Part shown: piece by piece, positions 42,812-53,176 of the stretch
Numbering within the stretch: the stretch's first letter is position 1
Layout of the letters: each line of letters begins with the position of its first letter
DNA from: Croceicoccus gelatinilyticus
GTDB lineage: Bacteria > Pseudomonadota > Alphaproteobacteria > Sphingomonadales > Sphingomonadaceae
NCBI RefSeq assembly: GCF_018398395.1
Contig: NZ_JAHCBF010000002.1
Span: forward strand, 620,001-684,000
Length of the DNA: 64,000 nt
Reading direction: 5' to 3'
Made by a program: the position numbers and the translations under genes
The notes under the pieces: model-generated
Databases searched by the model: none
What the model was told of the DNA's origin: nothing
Seen by the model: only the letters and a program-made list of their open reading frames with translations

Positions 42812-45634
42812 ATGACTGAAAAGCCCAGCGCCCAAAAGCGAGATTACAAAGATACGGTTTTCCTGCCGAAGACCGATTTTCCCATGAAGGCCGGCCTCCC
42901 CCAGAAGGAACCGGGCATTCTGGCGCGCTGGCAGGAGATTAACCTCTACGAAAAGCTGCGCGAAAACCGCAGCGGGCGCGAGAAGTTCATCCTGCACGAC
43001 GGCCCCCCGTACGCGAACGGCGACATGCACATCGGCCACGCGCTGAACCACGTGCTCAAGGACATGGTGGTCCGCACGCAGAGCCTGCTGGGCAAGGACG
43101 CGCCTTACGTTCCGGGCTGGGACTGCCACGGCCTTCCGATCGAGTGGAAGGTGGAAGAGCAGTACCGCAAGAAGAAGAAGAACAAGGACGAGGTTCCGGC
43201 AAAGGAATTCCGCGCCGAATGCCGCGCCTATGCGCAGCACTGGGTGGATACCCAGCGCGAGCAGCTGAAGCGCCTTGGCATCAATGGCGACTGGGACAAC
43301 CCGTACCTGACGATGCAGTTCGAGAGCGAGGCGACGATCGTCTCCGAACTGCTGAAGTTCGCCGAAAGCGGCCAGCTTTATCGCGGGGCGAAGCCTGTCA
43401 TGTGGTCGCCGGTCGAAAAGACCGCACTGGCTGAGGCCGAGGTCGAGTACGAGGACATCACCTCGACCCAGATCGACGTGGCGTTCGAGATTGTCAAAAC
43501 CGACATAGCCGACTTGGAAGGCGCTCATGCCGTCATTTGGACGACGACGCCCTGGACCATACCGGTCAACCAGGCTCTCGCCTATGGACCCGAGGTCGAT
43601 TACGTCCTCCTGCATCTCAACCGCTCGCCTGCGGAAGGCATCAGCCACATCCTGATCGGTGAACCGCTGATGGCATCCGTCCTGTCGCGCCTCGGCCTTG
43701 AGGCTGGCGATGTCAGCATTGCGTGGTCCGGCAAGGGCGCGCAGCTTGCGAACACCGTCGCCCGCCACCCGATGCACAAGCTCGGCGGCTTCTACGCCGC
43801 GCCGCGTCCGCTGCTGCCCGGCGATTTCGTCACCACCGATTCCGGCACCGGCCTCGTCCACATGGCACCCGATCATGGCGAGGACGACTTCGATCTTTGC
43901 AAGGCCCACGGCCTCGAACCCAAGTTCGTGGTCGAAGGCGATGGCCGCTACCGCGAGGACTGGCTCTGGCTGCCGCGCACCGACGAACGGTCGATGTCGG
44001 TCATCAATCCGAAGTTCAACGCACCTGACGGTCCGGTCTGTTCGGACCTACGTGAAGTCGGCGCTCTCCTCAGCGCGTCCACCGACTATCAACACTCTTA
44101 TCCACATAGCTGGCGTTCGAAGGCGAAGGTCATCTTCCGCTGCACGCCGCAGTGGTTTGTGCCGATGGACCAGAAGCAGGGTGACGAGCAGTCGCTGCGC
44201 GAAAAGGCGCTCGCCGCGCTCGACGAAACGCGCTTCGTGCCCGCCAAGGGCCGCAACCGCATCGGTTCGATGGTCGAAGGCCGCCCCGACTGGGTCCTTT
44301 CGCGCCAACGTGCGTGGGGCGTGCCGATCACGTTGTTCGTCGATCGCAAGACCGGCCAGTACCTCAATGATCCGGCGGTGAACGCGCGCATCATCGAATC
44401 CATCCGCGCCAACGGCGTCGACGGGTGGGACGAGGAACATGCCGCCACCATCCTCGGCCCCGACTACGACCTCGACGATTACGAACGGATCACCGACATC
44501 CTCGACGTCTGGTTCGATTCCGGCTCGACCCATGCCTTCGTGCTGGAATCGGATCGCTGGCCCGACCTGACGTGGCCTGCCGATCTTTACCTCGAAGGCA
44601 GCGACCAGCATCGCGGCTGGTTCCAGTCGAGCCTGCTTGAAAGCTGCGGCACGCGTGGCCGCGCGCCTTACAAGGCGGTCCTGACCCATGGCTTCACCAT
44701 GGACGGCAAGGGCGAGAAGATGTCGAAGTCGAAGGGCAACACGATCAGCCCGCTCGATACGATGCGCGATTATGGCGCGGACATCATTCGCCTCTGGGCG
44801 CTCTCGGTCGACTATACCGAGGATCACCGCATCGGGCCGGAAATCCTGAAGGGCGTTGCCGACAACTATCGCAAGCTGCGCAACACGTTCCGCTACCTTC
44901 TGGGCGCGCTGAACGGCTTTGACGAAGCGGAGCGTCTGCCGGTTTCCGAAATGCCGGAGCTGGAGCGGTACGTCCTCTCGCTGCTCGGCGATCTCGATGC
45001 GAAGCTGAAGGCCTGCGTCGACGATTTCGACTTCAACACTTACACCCGCGCGCTGTCGGATTTCTGCAACGAGGACCTGTCCGCGTTCTTCTTCGACATC
45101 CGCAAGGACAGCCTCTATTGCGACGCGCCCACAGACACGGGCCGCCGCGCATATCGCACCGTGCTCGACACGCTGTTCCACGCACTGGTCCGCTACGCCG
45201 CGCCGGTGCTGGTCTTCACCAGCGAAGAAGTATGGGGCACGCGCTATCCCGATGAAGGCAGCGTTCACCTGCTCGAATGGCCCGAGGTCCCGGCGGCAGA
45301 GGCGGACAAGGCGCGCTGGGTAGCACTGCGCGATCTGCGCGAAAAGGTGACCGAGGCGATCGAGCCCTATCGCCGCGAAAAGACGATCCGCTCCAGCCTG
45401 CAGGCCGAAGTCGAAGTGCCGGCAAGCGCCGTGCCCGAAGGCTTCAGCGACGAGGATCTGGCTGACCTGTTCATCACCGCGACAGTTACCCGCGGGCAAG
45501 GCGATGGCGTGATCGTGAAGCCTACCGACATGGCCAAGTGCGGCCGCTGCTGGCGCCATCTTCCCGAAGTGAAGGAAGACGGCGACGCTTGCGATCGCTG
45601 CGAATCCGTCGTCGAAGGCATGGAAGCGGCCTGA
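42812..45634 (+). CDS. ileS: Isoleucyl-tRNA synthetase
   Basis: IleRS charges tRNA-Ile. The start at MTEKPSAQKRDYKDTVFLPKTD gives 940 residues, the size of class I bacterial IleRS. The HIGH motif is in GDMHIGHALN, KMSKS in GEKMSKSKGNTI, and the CP1 editing domain contains TTTPWTIPVNQAL. The C-terminal zinc site has CGRCW and CDRCE. It belongs to the type without eukaryotic-like insertion. The stop overlaps the lspA start (TGATG). Confidence 0.97.
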   Translation: MTEKPSAQKRDYKDTVFLPKTDFPMKAGLPQKEPGILARWQEINLYEKLRENRSGREKFILHDGPPYANGDMHIGHALNHVLKDMVVRTQSLLGKDAPYVPGWDCHGLPIEWKVEEQYRKKKKNKDEVPAKEFRAECRAYAQHWVDTQREQLKRLGINGDWDNPYLTMQFESEATIVSELLKFAESGQLYRGAKPVMWSPVEKTALAEAEVEYEDITSTQIDVAFEIVKTDIADLEGAHAVIWTTTPWTIPVNQALAYGPEVDYVLLHLNRSPAEGISHILIGEPLMASVLSRLGLEAGDVSIAWSGKGAQLANTVARHPMHKLGGFYAAPRPLLPGDFVTTDSGTGLVHMAPDHGEDDFDLCKAHGLEPKFVVEGDGRYREDWLWLPRTDERSMSVINPKFNAPDGPVCSDLREVGALLSASTDYQHSYPHSWRSKAKVIFRCTPQWFVPMDQKQGDEQSLREKALAALDETRFVPAKGRNRIGSMVEGRPDWVLSRQRAWGVPITLFVDRKTGQYLNDPAVNARIIESIRANGVDGWDEEHAATILGPDYDLDDYERITDILDVWFDSGSTHAFVLESDRWPDLTWPADLYLEGSDQHRGWFQSSLLESCGTRGRAPYKAVLTHGFTMDGKGEKMSKSKGNTISPLDTMRDYGADIIRLWALSVDYTEDHRIGPEILKGVADNYRKLRNTFRYLLGALNGFDEAERLPVSEMPELERYVLSLLGDLDAKLKACVDDFDFNTYTRALSDFCNEDLSAFFFDIRKDSLYCDAPTDTGRRAYRTVLDTLFHALVRYAAPVLVFTSEEVWGTRYPDEGSVHLLEWPEVPAAEADKARWVALRDLREKVTEAIEPYRREKTIRSSLQAEVEVPASAVPEGFSDEDLADLFITATVTRGQGDGVIVKPTDMAKCGRCWRHLPEVKEDGDACDRCESVVEGMEAA

Positions 45635-46170
45635 TGGGTCTGTTCACGCCGAAACGGGTGCAGGGCCTGATCATCGCGGCTGTCGTGATGATCGTGGACC
45701 AGTTCGTGAAGTGGTTTGTGCTTGCCGTGCTTGAACTGCGCCAGGTCGGCGTGGTCGACCTGCTGCCATTCTTCGACCTGCGCTATGCCGAAAACCGCGG
45801 CATTTCGTATGGGTTGTTGACGGCGGACAGCCTTGAGGGGCGGATCGGCCTGTTCCTGCTGACCGGCATCATCGCGCTGGGCGTGCTGATCTGGATGTTC
45901 CGCGAGAACAAGATGGGCGATATCGTCGCGCTGGCACTGGTGCTTGGCGGCGCGCTGGGCAATATCATCGACAGGGTGCGGTTCACGTACGTCGTGGACT
46001 ATGCCGACTTTCATCTGGGGACATGGCGGCCCTTCGCCGTGTTCAACGTTGCCGACGCGGCGATCTCGGCAGGGGTGGTTTTGCTGCTTGCCCGTTCGCT
46101 GTTCATAAGCGAAAAGCCTCGCGACGAAGGCAAAGACTATCAGGCCGGTGCGGCCACGGAGAACAAATGA
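45634..46170 (+). CDS. lspA: Lipoprotein signal peptidase
   Basis: LspA cuts the signal peptide from diacylglyceryl-modified prolipoproteins in the inner membrane. The 178-residue protein has four membrane segments. The two catalytic aspartates are in LGNIIDRV and FNVADAAIS, separated by the usual span, and VVDYADFHLG lies between. It is translationally coupled to ileS, the classical arrangement, and its stop overlaps the start of a lipoprotein gene, a likely substrate. Confidence 0.96.
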   Translation: MGLFTPKRVQGLIIAAVVMIVDQFVKWFVLAVLELRQVGVVDLLPFFDLRYAENRGISYGLLTADSLEGRIGLFLLTGIIALGVLIWMFRENKMGDIVALALVLGGALGNIIDRVRFTYVVDYADFHLGTWRPFAVFNVADAAISAGVVLLLARSLFISEKPRDEGKDYQAGAATENK

Positions 46171-46580
46171 TGCGTCTGAAATCCGCCATGCTCGTTCTGG
46201 CTTCCTCGGCGATGCTGGCCGGGTGCACCAGCGGGCTCAACATCTTTGGCCGCGACCGCCCCGACGAAATGGCCGTGTCGCGTCAGGCGCCGCTCGCTGT
46301 TCCGCCCGATTTCGCGCTGACTCCGCCGGAACCGGGCGCGCCGCGTCCGCAGGAACCGACCGCCAGCCAGCAGGCATTGGAAGCCCTGTTCGGCGGCCCC
46401 GCTGCGCGTAGCGGCGTGGAAACCAGCGCGGTGATGAAGGCCGGCACGGCAGAAGCGGGCATCCGCACCGCCGTCGGCGATCCCGACACGCACACCGTCG
46501 ACAAGGGTGTCGTTACCCGCGACATCGTGGCCGCGCCCGAAGGTGATGGCCGCAACGCACAGGCCGTGATCCCGGGCTGA
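46167..46580 (+). CDS. DUF3035 family lipoprotein
   Basis: A 137-residue small lipoprotein. The signal MMRLKSAMLVLASSAMLAGCTSG ends in the lipobox LAGC. The mature part is Pro/Ala-rich with LAVPPDFALTPPEPGAPRP, a pattern of the alphaproteobacterial DUF3035 family of unknown function. Start codons at 46167 and 46170 are adjacent. It is coupled to lspA by a four-base overlap, so it is processed by the enzyme encoded directly before it. Confidence 0.82.
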   Translation: MMRLKSAMLVLASSAMLAGCTSGLNIFGRDRPDEMAVSRQAPLAVPPDFALTPPEPGAPRPQEPTASQQALEALFGGPAARSGVETSAVMKAGTAEAGIRTAVGDPDTHTVDKGVVTRDIVAAPEGDGRNAQAVIPG

Positions 46581-46615
46581 TCGCCCGACCCGACGGCCCT
46601 TAAAGTTCAGGAATT

Positions 46616-47941
46616 TCAGTCGGCGTCCGGGTCAGTCTCGGGCGCCGACTTTTCACGTGATGCCAGCAGCTTGTCGATGCGGCGGCCGTCCATGTCGATG
46701 ATCTCGATCCGCCAGCCCTGATCGACGAAATATTCGCCCTCAACCGGCAGCTTTTTCAGCACCCACAGGACATAGCCAGCCGCCGTCGCGAAGTCGCGGG
46801 TCTCGGGCATTTCGATGGCCAGCCCTTCGGCCAGTCGGTCCACCGGCAGAGCGCCCGACAAGAGCAGCGAGCCGTCTTCACGCTCGACGATCAGCGGATC
46901 GTCGCCATCGTCGCTATGCGCGGCAAACTGGCCGACCAGCGCTTGCAACAGGTCCGCAGGCGTAACGATGCCTTCAAAGTGGCCGTATTCGTCGTGAACC
47001 AGCGCCATCGCCACGTCGCCGTTGCGCATGATGCGCAGTGCGTCGAGCGCGTCGATCTGGTCGGGGATGATCTCCGCCTTCTTCATCAGCCGCGTGACGC
47101 TGGGCTTGCGGCCTTTGAGCAGCGCGGCCAGCAGTTCGCGCACTTTCACGACACCGATGATATTCTCGACCGATCCTTGCGCCACGGGCAGCAGCGAATG
47201 GGGCGAAGACGCGATGACCTTGCGGATATCGGCCTCGCTCGCGCGGCGTTCGATCCAGTCGATTTCGGTGCGCGGCGTCATCAGCTCGCGCACCGGGCGT
47301 TCGGCCAGCTTCAGCACTTCGGCCATGATCGTCCGCTCGGCCTCTTCGATCGCGCCCGATCGTGTCGCATCGCTCATGATCAGTTTCAGTTCCTCCGCCG
47401 TCATGCCGGCATCGGCAGTCTTGCGCAGGCCAATCAGCCGCAAGAGCAGGCTGGTGCTCTTGTCGAGCAGCCAGACGAGCGGCGCCGCCAGTTGCGACAG
47501 CAGCTTCATGGGAGGAGCGGCGAAAAGGGCGATCTGCTCTCGCCCACGTAGCGCAATCTGTTTCGGCGCCAGTTCCCCTGCAACCAGAGAGAAGTAGGTC
47601 GTCAACACGATGACGAGGGCAAAGCCGACGTTGCGTGCGGTTTCAGGATCGAACCCCAGCAACGCAAGGCGCTCCCCCACGGGTTCGCCGAGGCTTGCGC
47701 CTGAATAGGCACCCGCAACGATCCCGATCAGGGTGATGCCGATCTGCACGGTCGACAGGAACTTGCCGCTGTCGGACACGAGTTCCAGCGCGACTTTCGC
47801 GCGCTTCGACCCGTCTTGTGCCATGTGGCGCAGACGCTCAGGGCGCGAGGAAACGATCGCGAGTTCGGAGAGCGAGAACAATCCATTGAGAAGGATCAGG
47901 CCCGCGATGATGAGGACGTCGGTCCAGGGGAAGGGAGACAA
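46616..47941 (-). CDS. CNNM/CorC family membrane protein (hemolysin family, CBS domains)
   Basis: A 441-residue membrane protein with an N-terminal DUF21 (CNNM) domain of about four helices (residues 1-190) and two CBS domains (about 205-330, with LMTPRTEIDWI and GDVAMALVHDEYGHFEGIVTPADLL). A C-terminal CorC/HlyC domain follows, ending in GWRIEIIDMDGRRIDKLLA. Proteins of this layout are linked to magnesium or cobalt transport; the hemolysin label is historical. The gene is convergent with the lipoprotein gene, and its start faces the OmpA-like gene. Confidence 0.9.
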   Translation of the reverse strand: MSPFPWTDVLIIAGLILLNGLFSLSELAIVSSRPERLRHMAQDGSKRAKVALELVSDSGKFLSTVQIGITLIGIVAGAYSGASLGEPVGERLALLGFDPETARNVGFALVIVLTTYFSLVAGELAPKQIALRGREQIALFAAPPMKLLSQLAAPLVWLLDKSTSLLLRLIGLRKTADAGMTAEELKLIMSDATRSGAIEEAERTIMAEVLKLAERPVRELMTPRTEIDWIERRASEADIRKVIASSPHSLLPVAQGSVENIIGVVKVRELLAALLKGRKPSVTRLMKKAEIIPDQIDALDALRIMRNGDVAMALVHDEYGHFEGIVTPADLLQALVGQFAAHSDDGDDPLIVEREDGSLLLSGALPVDRLAEGLAIEMPETRDFATAAGYVLWVLKKLPVEGEYFVDQGWRIEIIDMDGRRIDKLLASREKSAPETDPDAD

Positions 47942-48065
47942 GTTCAGTCGCCTCGCCCGATAGTAATGTTCATAGCCCCGCCAGATAGCGGCAACCCCGG
48001 CTGTCTAGCAAGATGTGGCAGGCGACAGCCTCACCTAAGAAATCAGTGTCGTGAAACGGTCATCC

Positions 48066-48091
48066 GGAACCACGATGCCGTGTCGCGCGTT
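48066..48091 (+). promoter_or_regulatory. EcfG-type general stress promoter before the OmpA-like gene
   Basis: GGAAC (48066-48070), 17 bases, then CGTT (48088-48091) exactly match the alphaproteobacterial EcfG consensus. The expected start of transcription is about 65 bases before the OmpA-like start codon. The cognate sigma factor gene lies in this window at 58.6 kb. Confidence 0.7.
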
Positions 48092-48165
48092 TGGGAACTC
48101 GAACGCCGGAAAACAGGTGCAATCGCGCCTGCCCGGTCAAAGAACAACTACGGAGGAAGAACCTC

Positions 48166-48855
48166 ATGGCACGTCGCCGCTATCTTACCGCTGCAATCGC
48201 AACCGTCTCGCTGCTGGGCGTATCGGCCTGCGTCACCGACCCGAACACGGGTGAAAAGAAGGTGTCGCGCACCGTCCTCGGCACCGCCGGCGGCGCGGCC
48301 GCGGGTTACCTGCTGGGCGGCATCATCGGCGGCAAGACCGCCCGCATCATCGGCGCAGGCGTCGGCGGTGCGGCTGGCGGCGTCGTCGGCTACAAGATGG
48401 ACCAGCAGATCAAGGAACTGAAGGAACAGACCGCGGGTTCGGGTATCGATGTCACCGACGAAGGTGACTACATCAAGGTCAACCTTCCCGACGGCGTGAC
48501 TTTCGCCACGGACAGCGCGACGATTTCACCCGCTTTCAAGTCGGTCCTCGACGATATTGCGGCGTCGCTGATCCAGTATCCCGACAGCCTCGTCGACGTT
48601 TACGGCTTTACCGACAGCACCGGTTCGGAAGCCTACAACCTCCAGCTTTCGGAACGCCGCGCCAAGGCGGTTGCCGACTACCTGATCTACAAGGGTGTTC
48701 CGGCGGCCCGCCTTGCCACCAAGGGTTTTGGCGAAGATCCGAACTACTTCGTGGCCAGCAACGACACGGCCGAAGGCCGCTCGCTCAACCGCCGCGTCGA
48801 GATCAAGATCGTTCCGATCACGCAGGAAGATGTCCAGGCCGCACAGGGCAACTAA
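48166..48855 (+). CDS. OmpA family lipoprotein with glycine zipper
   Basis: A 229-residue outer-membrane lipoprotein. The ATG is chosen for the GGAGGA seven bases upstream and gives a signal ending in the lipobox VSAC. A glycine-rich zipper segment (about residues 40-80) is followed by the peptidoglycan-binding OmpA C-terminal domain (about 100-220), with VYGFTDSTGSEAYNLQLSERRA and the NRRVEIKI end. It probably ties the outer membrane to the cell wall. A perfect EcfG promoter match upstream suggests induction by general stress. Confidence 0.92.
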   Translation: MARRRYLTAAIATVSLLGVSACVTDPNTGEKKVSRTVLGTAGGAAAGYLLGGIIGGKTARIIGAGVGGAAGGVVGYKMDQQIKELKEQTAGSGIDVTDEGDYIKVNLPDGVTFATDSATISPAFKSVLDDIAASLIQYPDSLVDVYGFTDSTGSEAYNLQLSERRAKAVADYLIYKGVPAARLATKGFGEDPNYFVASNDTAEGRSLNRRVEIKIVPITQEDVQAAQGN

Positions 48856-48901
48856 GCCCGCGGCAACAGGATCAAGAGATTTCCGGCGACGGCCGGAAAG
48901 G

Positions 48902-48931
48902 ACGGGTCAGGCGGACAACCGCCTGGCCCGT
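48902..48931. terminator. Bidirectional stem-loop between OmpA-like gene and cysQ-like gene
   Basis: ACGGGTCAGGCGG (48902-48914) pairs with CCGCCTGGCCCGT (48919-48931) over 13 bp with one G-T pair and loop ACAA. It overlaps the last codons of the minus-strand gene. There is no strong T-run on either side. Confidence 0.5.
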
Positions 48932-49686
48932 TCGCTTATGCGCTCGATCGCCGCGCCGTGAATGGCAGGCGCACTGACAAGCAACCCGAATGCCCGCGGA
49001 TCTCGCTTGTTGTAGGCAAGCGGACTGCCGAATGCGTCGGTTACTGCCGCCCCTGCCTCACGCGCGATCAGGCCGGCCGCGCCGATGTCCCATTCGAAAC
49101 CCCAGCGCAGGGTGGCGAGCAAGTCGGCCTCATCGGCTGCGACCATGGCGATGCGCAGCGCAATGGAATTGGGCTTGTCCACGCAGGTCAGGTCCGCATC
49201 TTCCTTGGGCAGTGCATCGGCAGGCGTACGCGCACCGGAAAGTTCGGCCCGCTGGCTCGCGGCGAGCCGCACGCCGTTGCGGAACGATCCCTGCCCTGCC
49301 TGCGCGGTCCAGTATTCGCCGCGGGCGGGGGCGTTCAGACCCGCGATCAGGGGCCTGTTGGCGCTGACCAGTGCGACGGAGATCGACCAGCCCGTGCGCC
49401 CACGAATGAAATCACGCGTCCCGTCGATCGGATCGACCAGCCAGATCAGCCCGCCTTCAAGCCGGTCCGGCGCATCGACAGTCTCTTCCGAAAGCCACCC
49501 GGCAGAGGGCAGCAAGTCGGTCAGCGCGTCTTTCAGATAACTGTTTACCGCAAGGTCGGCGGCGCAGACCGGGCTGTTGTCGTCCTTGTGCCAAGTCTCT
49601 GGCGCGTGCCCCATGCCAGGCCATTGGGCCAAGGCGATTCGCCCGGCCTCGGCCATGATCGAGTCGAATCTTGCGCGGTTCAGCAT
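48907..49686 (-). CDS. cysQ: 3'(2'),5'-bisphosphate nucleotidase / inositol monophosphatase family
   Basis: A 259-residue metal-dependent phosphatase; a start seven codons upstream is possible. It has the inositol monophosphatase fold, with the metal site LSEET and WLVDPIDGTRDFIRG, and the C-terminal WDIGAAGLIAREAG. CysQ removes the 3'-phosphate from PAP made during sulfate assimilation; a histidinol-phosphate or inositol phosphatase role is the alternative. It is divergent from sucC. Confidence 0.85.
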   Translation of the reverse strand: MLNRARFDSIMAEAGRIALAQWPGMGHAPETWHKDDNSPVCAADLAVNSYLKDALTDLLPSAGWLSEETVDAPDRLEGGLIWLVDPIDGTRDFIRGRTGWSISVALVSANRPLIAGLNAPARGEYWTAQAGQGSFRNGVRLAASQRAELSGARTPADALPKEDADLTCVDKPNSIALRIAMVAADEADLLATLRWGFEWDIGAAGLIAREAGAAVTDAFGSPLAYNKRDPRAFGLLVSAPAIHGAAIERISERARRLSA

Positions 49687-49863
49687 GATTCCGGTCCGCT
49701 GTTGCAAATGATTTGCAAAGTCAAAGATAAACTGGCGGAATGTTCAGTTTCCGTCCGTCAAGCGGGACATGTAGACGATAGCAGCCCTTTTCAACAGGCC
49801 CCCGCTATGCTTTACGCACGTGCGAAACGGGCGCACAGGCCCGGCAGATAACAAGGATAGGCG

Positions 49864-51063
<1,200 letters not shown>

Positions 51064-51073
51064 ACCTGATCCG

Positions 51074-51110
51074 AAAGGGGCCGGTGCCGCGAGGTACCGG
51101 CCCTTTTTTT
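51074..51110 (+). terminator. Rho-independent terminator after sucC
   Basis: GGGCCGGTGCC (51078-51088) pairs with GGTACCGGCCC (51093-51103) with one G-T pair, extended by AAAG/TTTT, followed by seven Ts. The remaining 218 bases before etfB show no clear feature. Confidence 0.92.
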
Positions 51111-51328
51111 ATGTGCGCATCGTCAGGAATGGTGTGCAAACGGGGCGCGGCGCTACGCTAGAGCGATAAGGCGGCCCAACCGGCCCTGCCAAAAACCGCA
51201 GCTTGCCGTAGGGACCTTGACCTCCCTATCGCGCATCCCCACAGCACTTGTGCAAATTATTCGCACTCCGGTCAGGCAAGCCCAAAGGCAAAACGCCCGG
51301 CCGACCTTGCAGAGAGAGGACCACTCTT

Positions 51329-52075
51329 ATGAAAGCCCTCGTACCCGTGAAGCGGGTGATCGACTACAACGTGAAGCCGCGCGTCAAGGCGGATGGATCG
51401 GGTGTCGACCTCGCCAACGTGAAGATGAGCATGAACCCGTTCGACGAGATCGCTGTCGAAGAAGCGATCCGTCTGAAGGAAGCTGGCAAGATCGAAGAGA
51501 TCATCGCCGTCTCCATCGGCCCGGCAAAGGCGCAGGAAACGCTGCGCACCGCGCTCGCCATGGGCGCTGACAGCGCGATCCTGGTCGAAACCGACGAAGA
51601 CGTCGAACCGCTCGCCGTTGCCAAGATCCTGAAGGCCGTTGCCGCCGAGGTCGAACCCGGCCTCATCGTGCTGGGCAAGCAGGCGATCGACGACGACAGC
51701 AACCAGACCGGCCAGATGCTGGCCGCGCTGATGGACTTGCCGCAGGGCACCTTCGCCTCGAAGGTCGAACTGGATGGCGACAGCGTCACCGTGACCCGCG
51801 AAGTCGACGGCGGCCTCGAAACCGTGAAGCTGACCCTTCCGGCCATCGTCACCACCGACCTTCGCCTGAACGAGCCGCGCTATGCTTCGCTGCCGAACAT
51901 CATGAAGGCGAAGAAGAAGCCGCTCGAGACGAAATCGCCCGCCGACTACGGCGTCGACATCACTCCGCGCCTGAAGACGACCAACGTCTCCGAACCGCCG
52001 GTCCGTCAGGCCGGTGTGAAGGTCGCCGACGTCGATGAACTGGTTGCGAAACTTAAAGCGATGGGAGTCGCCTGA
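51329..52075 (+). CDS. etfB: Electron transfer flavoprotein subunit beta
   Basis: The beta subunit of the AMP/FAD-binding ETF dimer, which accepts electrons from acyl-CoA dehydrogenases and passes them to the quinone pool. The start at [16 protein letters not shown] follows AGAGAGGA and gives 248 residues. The ETF signature region [21 protein letters not shown] and the later [28 protein letters not shown] are conserved. The C-terminal recognition segment follows. It overlaps etfA by one base. Its neighbour sucC has its own terminator. Confidence 0.96.
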   Translation: MKALVPVKRVIDYNVKPRVKADGSGVDLANVKMSMNPFDEIAVEEAIRLKEAGKIEEIIAVSIGPAKAQETLRTALAMGADSAILVETDEDVEPLAVAKILKAVAAEVEPGLIVLGKQAIDDDSNQTGQMLAALMDLPQGTFASKVELDGDSVTVTREVDGGLETVKLTLPAIVTTDLRLNEPRYASLPNIMKAKKKPLETKSPADYGVDITPRLKTTNVSEPPVRQAGVKVADVDELVAKLKAMGVA

Positions 52076-53004
52076 TGAAGACGCTCGTCTGGGTCGAACA
52101 CGACAATTCGAACATGGCCGATGCTACGCTGGCCGCCGTCAGTGCCGCATCGAAGCTGGGTGAAGTGCACCTTCTGGTTGCAGGCTCGGGCTGCCGCGCG
52201 GTGGCCGAACAGGCTGCTGCTGTCGCTGGTGTGGGCAAGGTCCACCTTGCCGACGATGCGGCCTTTGCTAATGCCCTGGCTGAAAACGTCGCGCCGCTCG
52301 TCGTCGGTCTGATGGCCGATCACGACGCCTTCGTCGCGCCTGCCACCACCACCGGCAAGAACATCGCGCCGCGCGTCGCAGCGCTGCTCGACGTGATGCA
52401 GATCTCCGATATTCTCTCGGTCGAGGGTGAGAAGACCTTCACGCGTCCGATCTACGCCGGCAACGCCATCGCGACGGTCGAAAGCACCGATGCGAAGCTG
52501 GTCATCACCGTGCGCGGCACTGCTTTCGACAAGGCAGAGGCCACGGGCGGTTCGGCAGCGATCGAGGATGTCGCCAGCACGGGTGATGCAGGCAAGTCGA
52601 GCTTCGTCGGCGCAGAAATCGCCGAAAGCGAACGCCCCGAGCTCACCAGCGCGAAGATCATCGTGTCGGGCGGCCGCGCCCTCAAGGATGCTGAAACCTT
52701 CGAAGCGACCATCATGCCGCTTGCCGACAAGCTTGGCGCAGGCGTGGGCGCATCGCGCGCCGCGGTCGATGCGGGCTATGTCCCCAACGACTACCAGGTC
52801 GGCCAGACCGGCAAGATCGTGGCACCGGAAGTCTACATCGCCATCGGCATTTCGGGCGCGATCCAGCACCTTGCCGGCATGAAGGATTCCAAGACCATCA
52901 TCGCCATCAACAAGGACGAGGACGCCCCGATCTTCCAGGTCGCGGACATCGGCCTTGTTGCCGACCTCTACAAGGCGGTGCCGGAACTGACCGAAAAGCT
53001 CTGA
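52075..53004 (+). CDS. etfA: Electron transfer flavoprotein subunit alpha
   Basis: EtfA binds FAD and completes the ETF dimer with EtfB. The 309-residue protein has the N-terminal domain I and the FAD-binding C-terminal domain with [37 protein letters not shown] and [15 protein letters not shown], the classical etfA motifs. The TGATG junction with etfB couples their translation. The pair may serve the branched-chain and fatty-acid degradation suggested by the bkd operon. A strong terminator follows. Confidence 0.97.
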   Translation: MKTLVWVEHDNSNMADATLAAVSAASKLGEVHLLVAGSGCRAVAEQAAAVAGVGKVHLADDAAFANALAENVAPLVVGLMADHDAFVAPATTTGKNIAPRVAALLDVMQISDILSVEGEKTFTRPIYAGNAIATVESTDAKLVITVRGTAFDKAEATGGSAAIEDVASTGDAGKSSFVGAEIAESERPELTSAKIIVSGGRALKDAETFEATIMPLADKLGAGVGASRAAVDAGYVPNDYQVGQTGKIVAPEVYIAIGISGAIQHLAGMKDSKTIIAINKDEDAPIFQVADIGLVADLYKAVPELTEKL

Positions 53005-53027
53005 GCCTTTCGGACAACCGAACAAGC

Positions 53028-53064
53028 AAAGGGCGGCGCTGCAGCAGCGCCGCCCTTTCTTTTT
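53028..53064 (+). terminator. Rho-independent terminator after etfA
   Basis: AAAGGGCGGCGCTG (53028-53041) pairs with CAGCGCCGCCCTTT (53045-53058) in a perfect 14-bp stem with a three-base loop, followed by CTTTTT. Confidence 0.93.
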
Positions 53065-53176
53065 GTGCGCAGCATCGGGGGTGATCGCGGTCCGGCCTTG
53101 GACTTGTCACGCGTTCTGCCTATCTCTGACGTAATCATCCGCGCGTTTTCTGCGCAAAGACCCCCTTGGGAGATAT

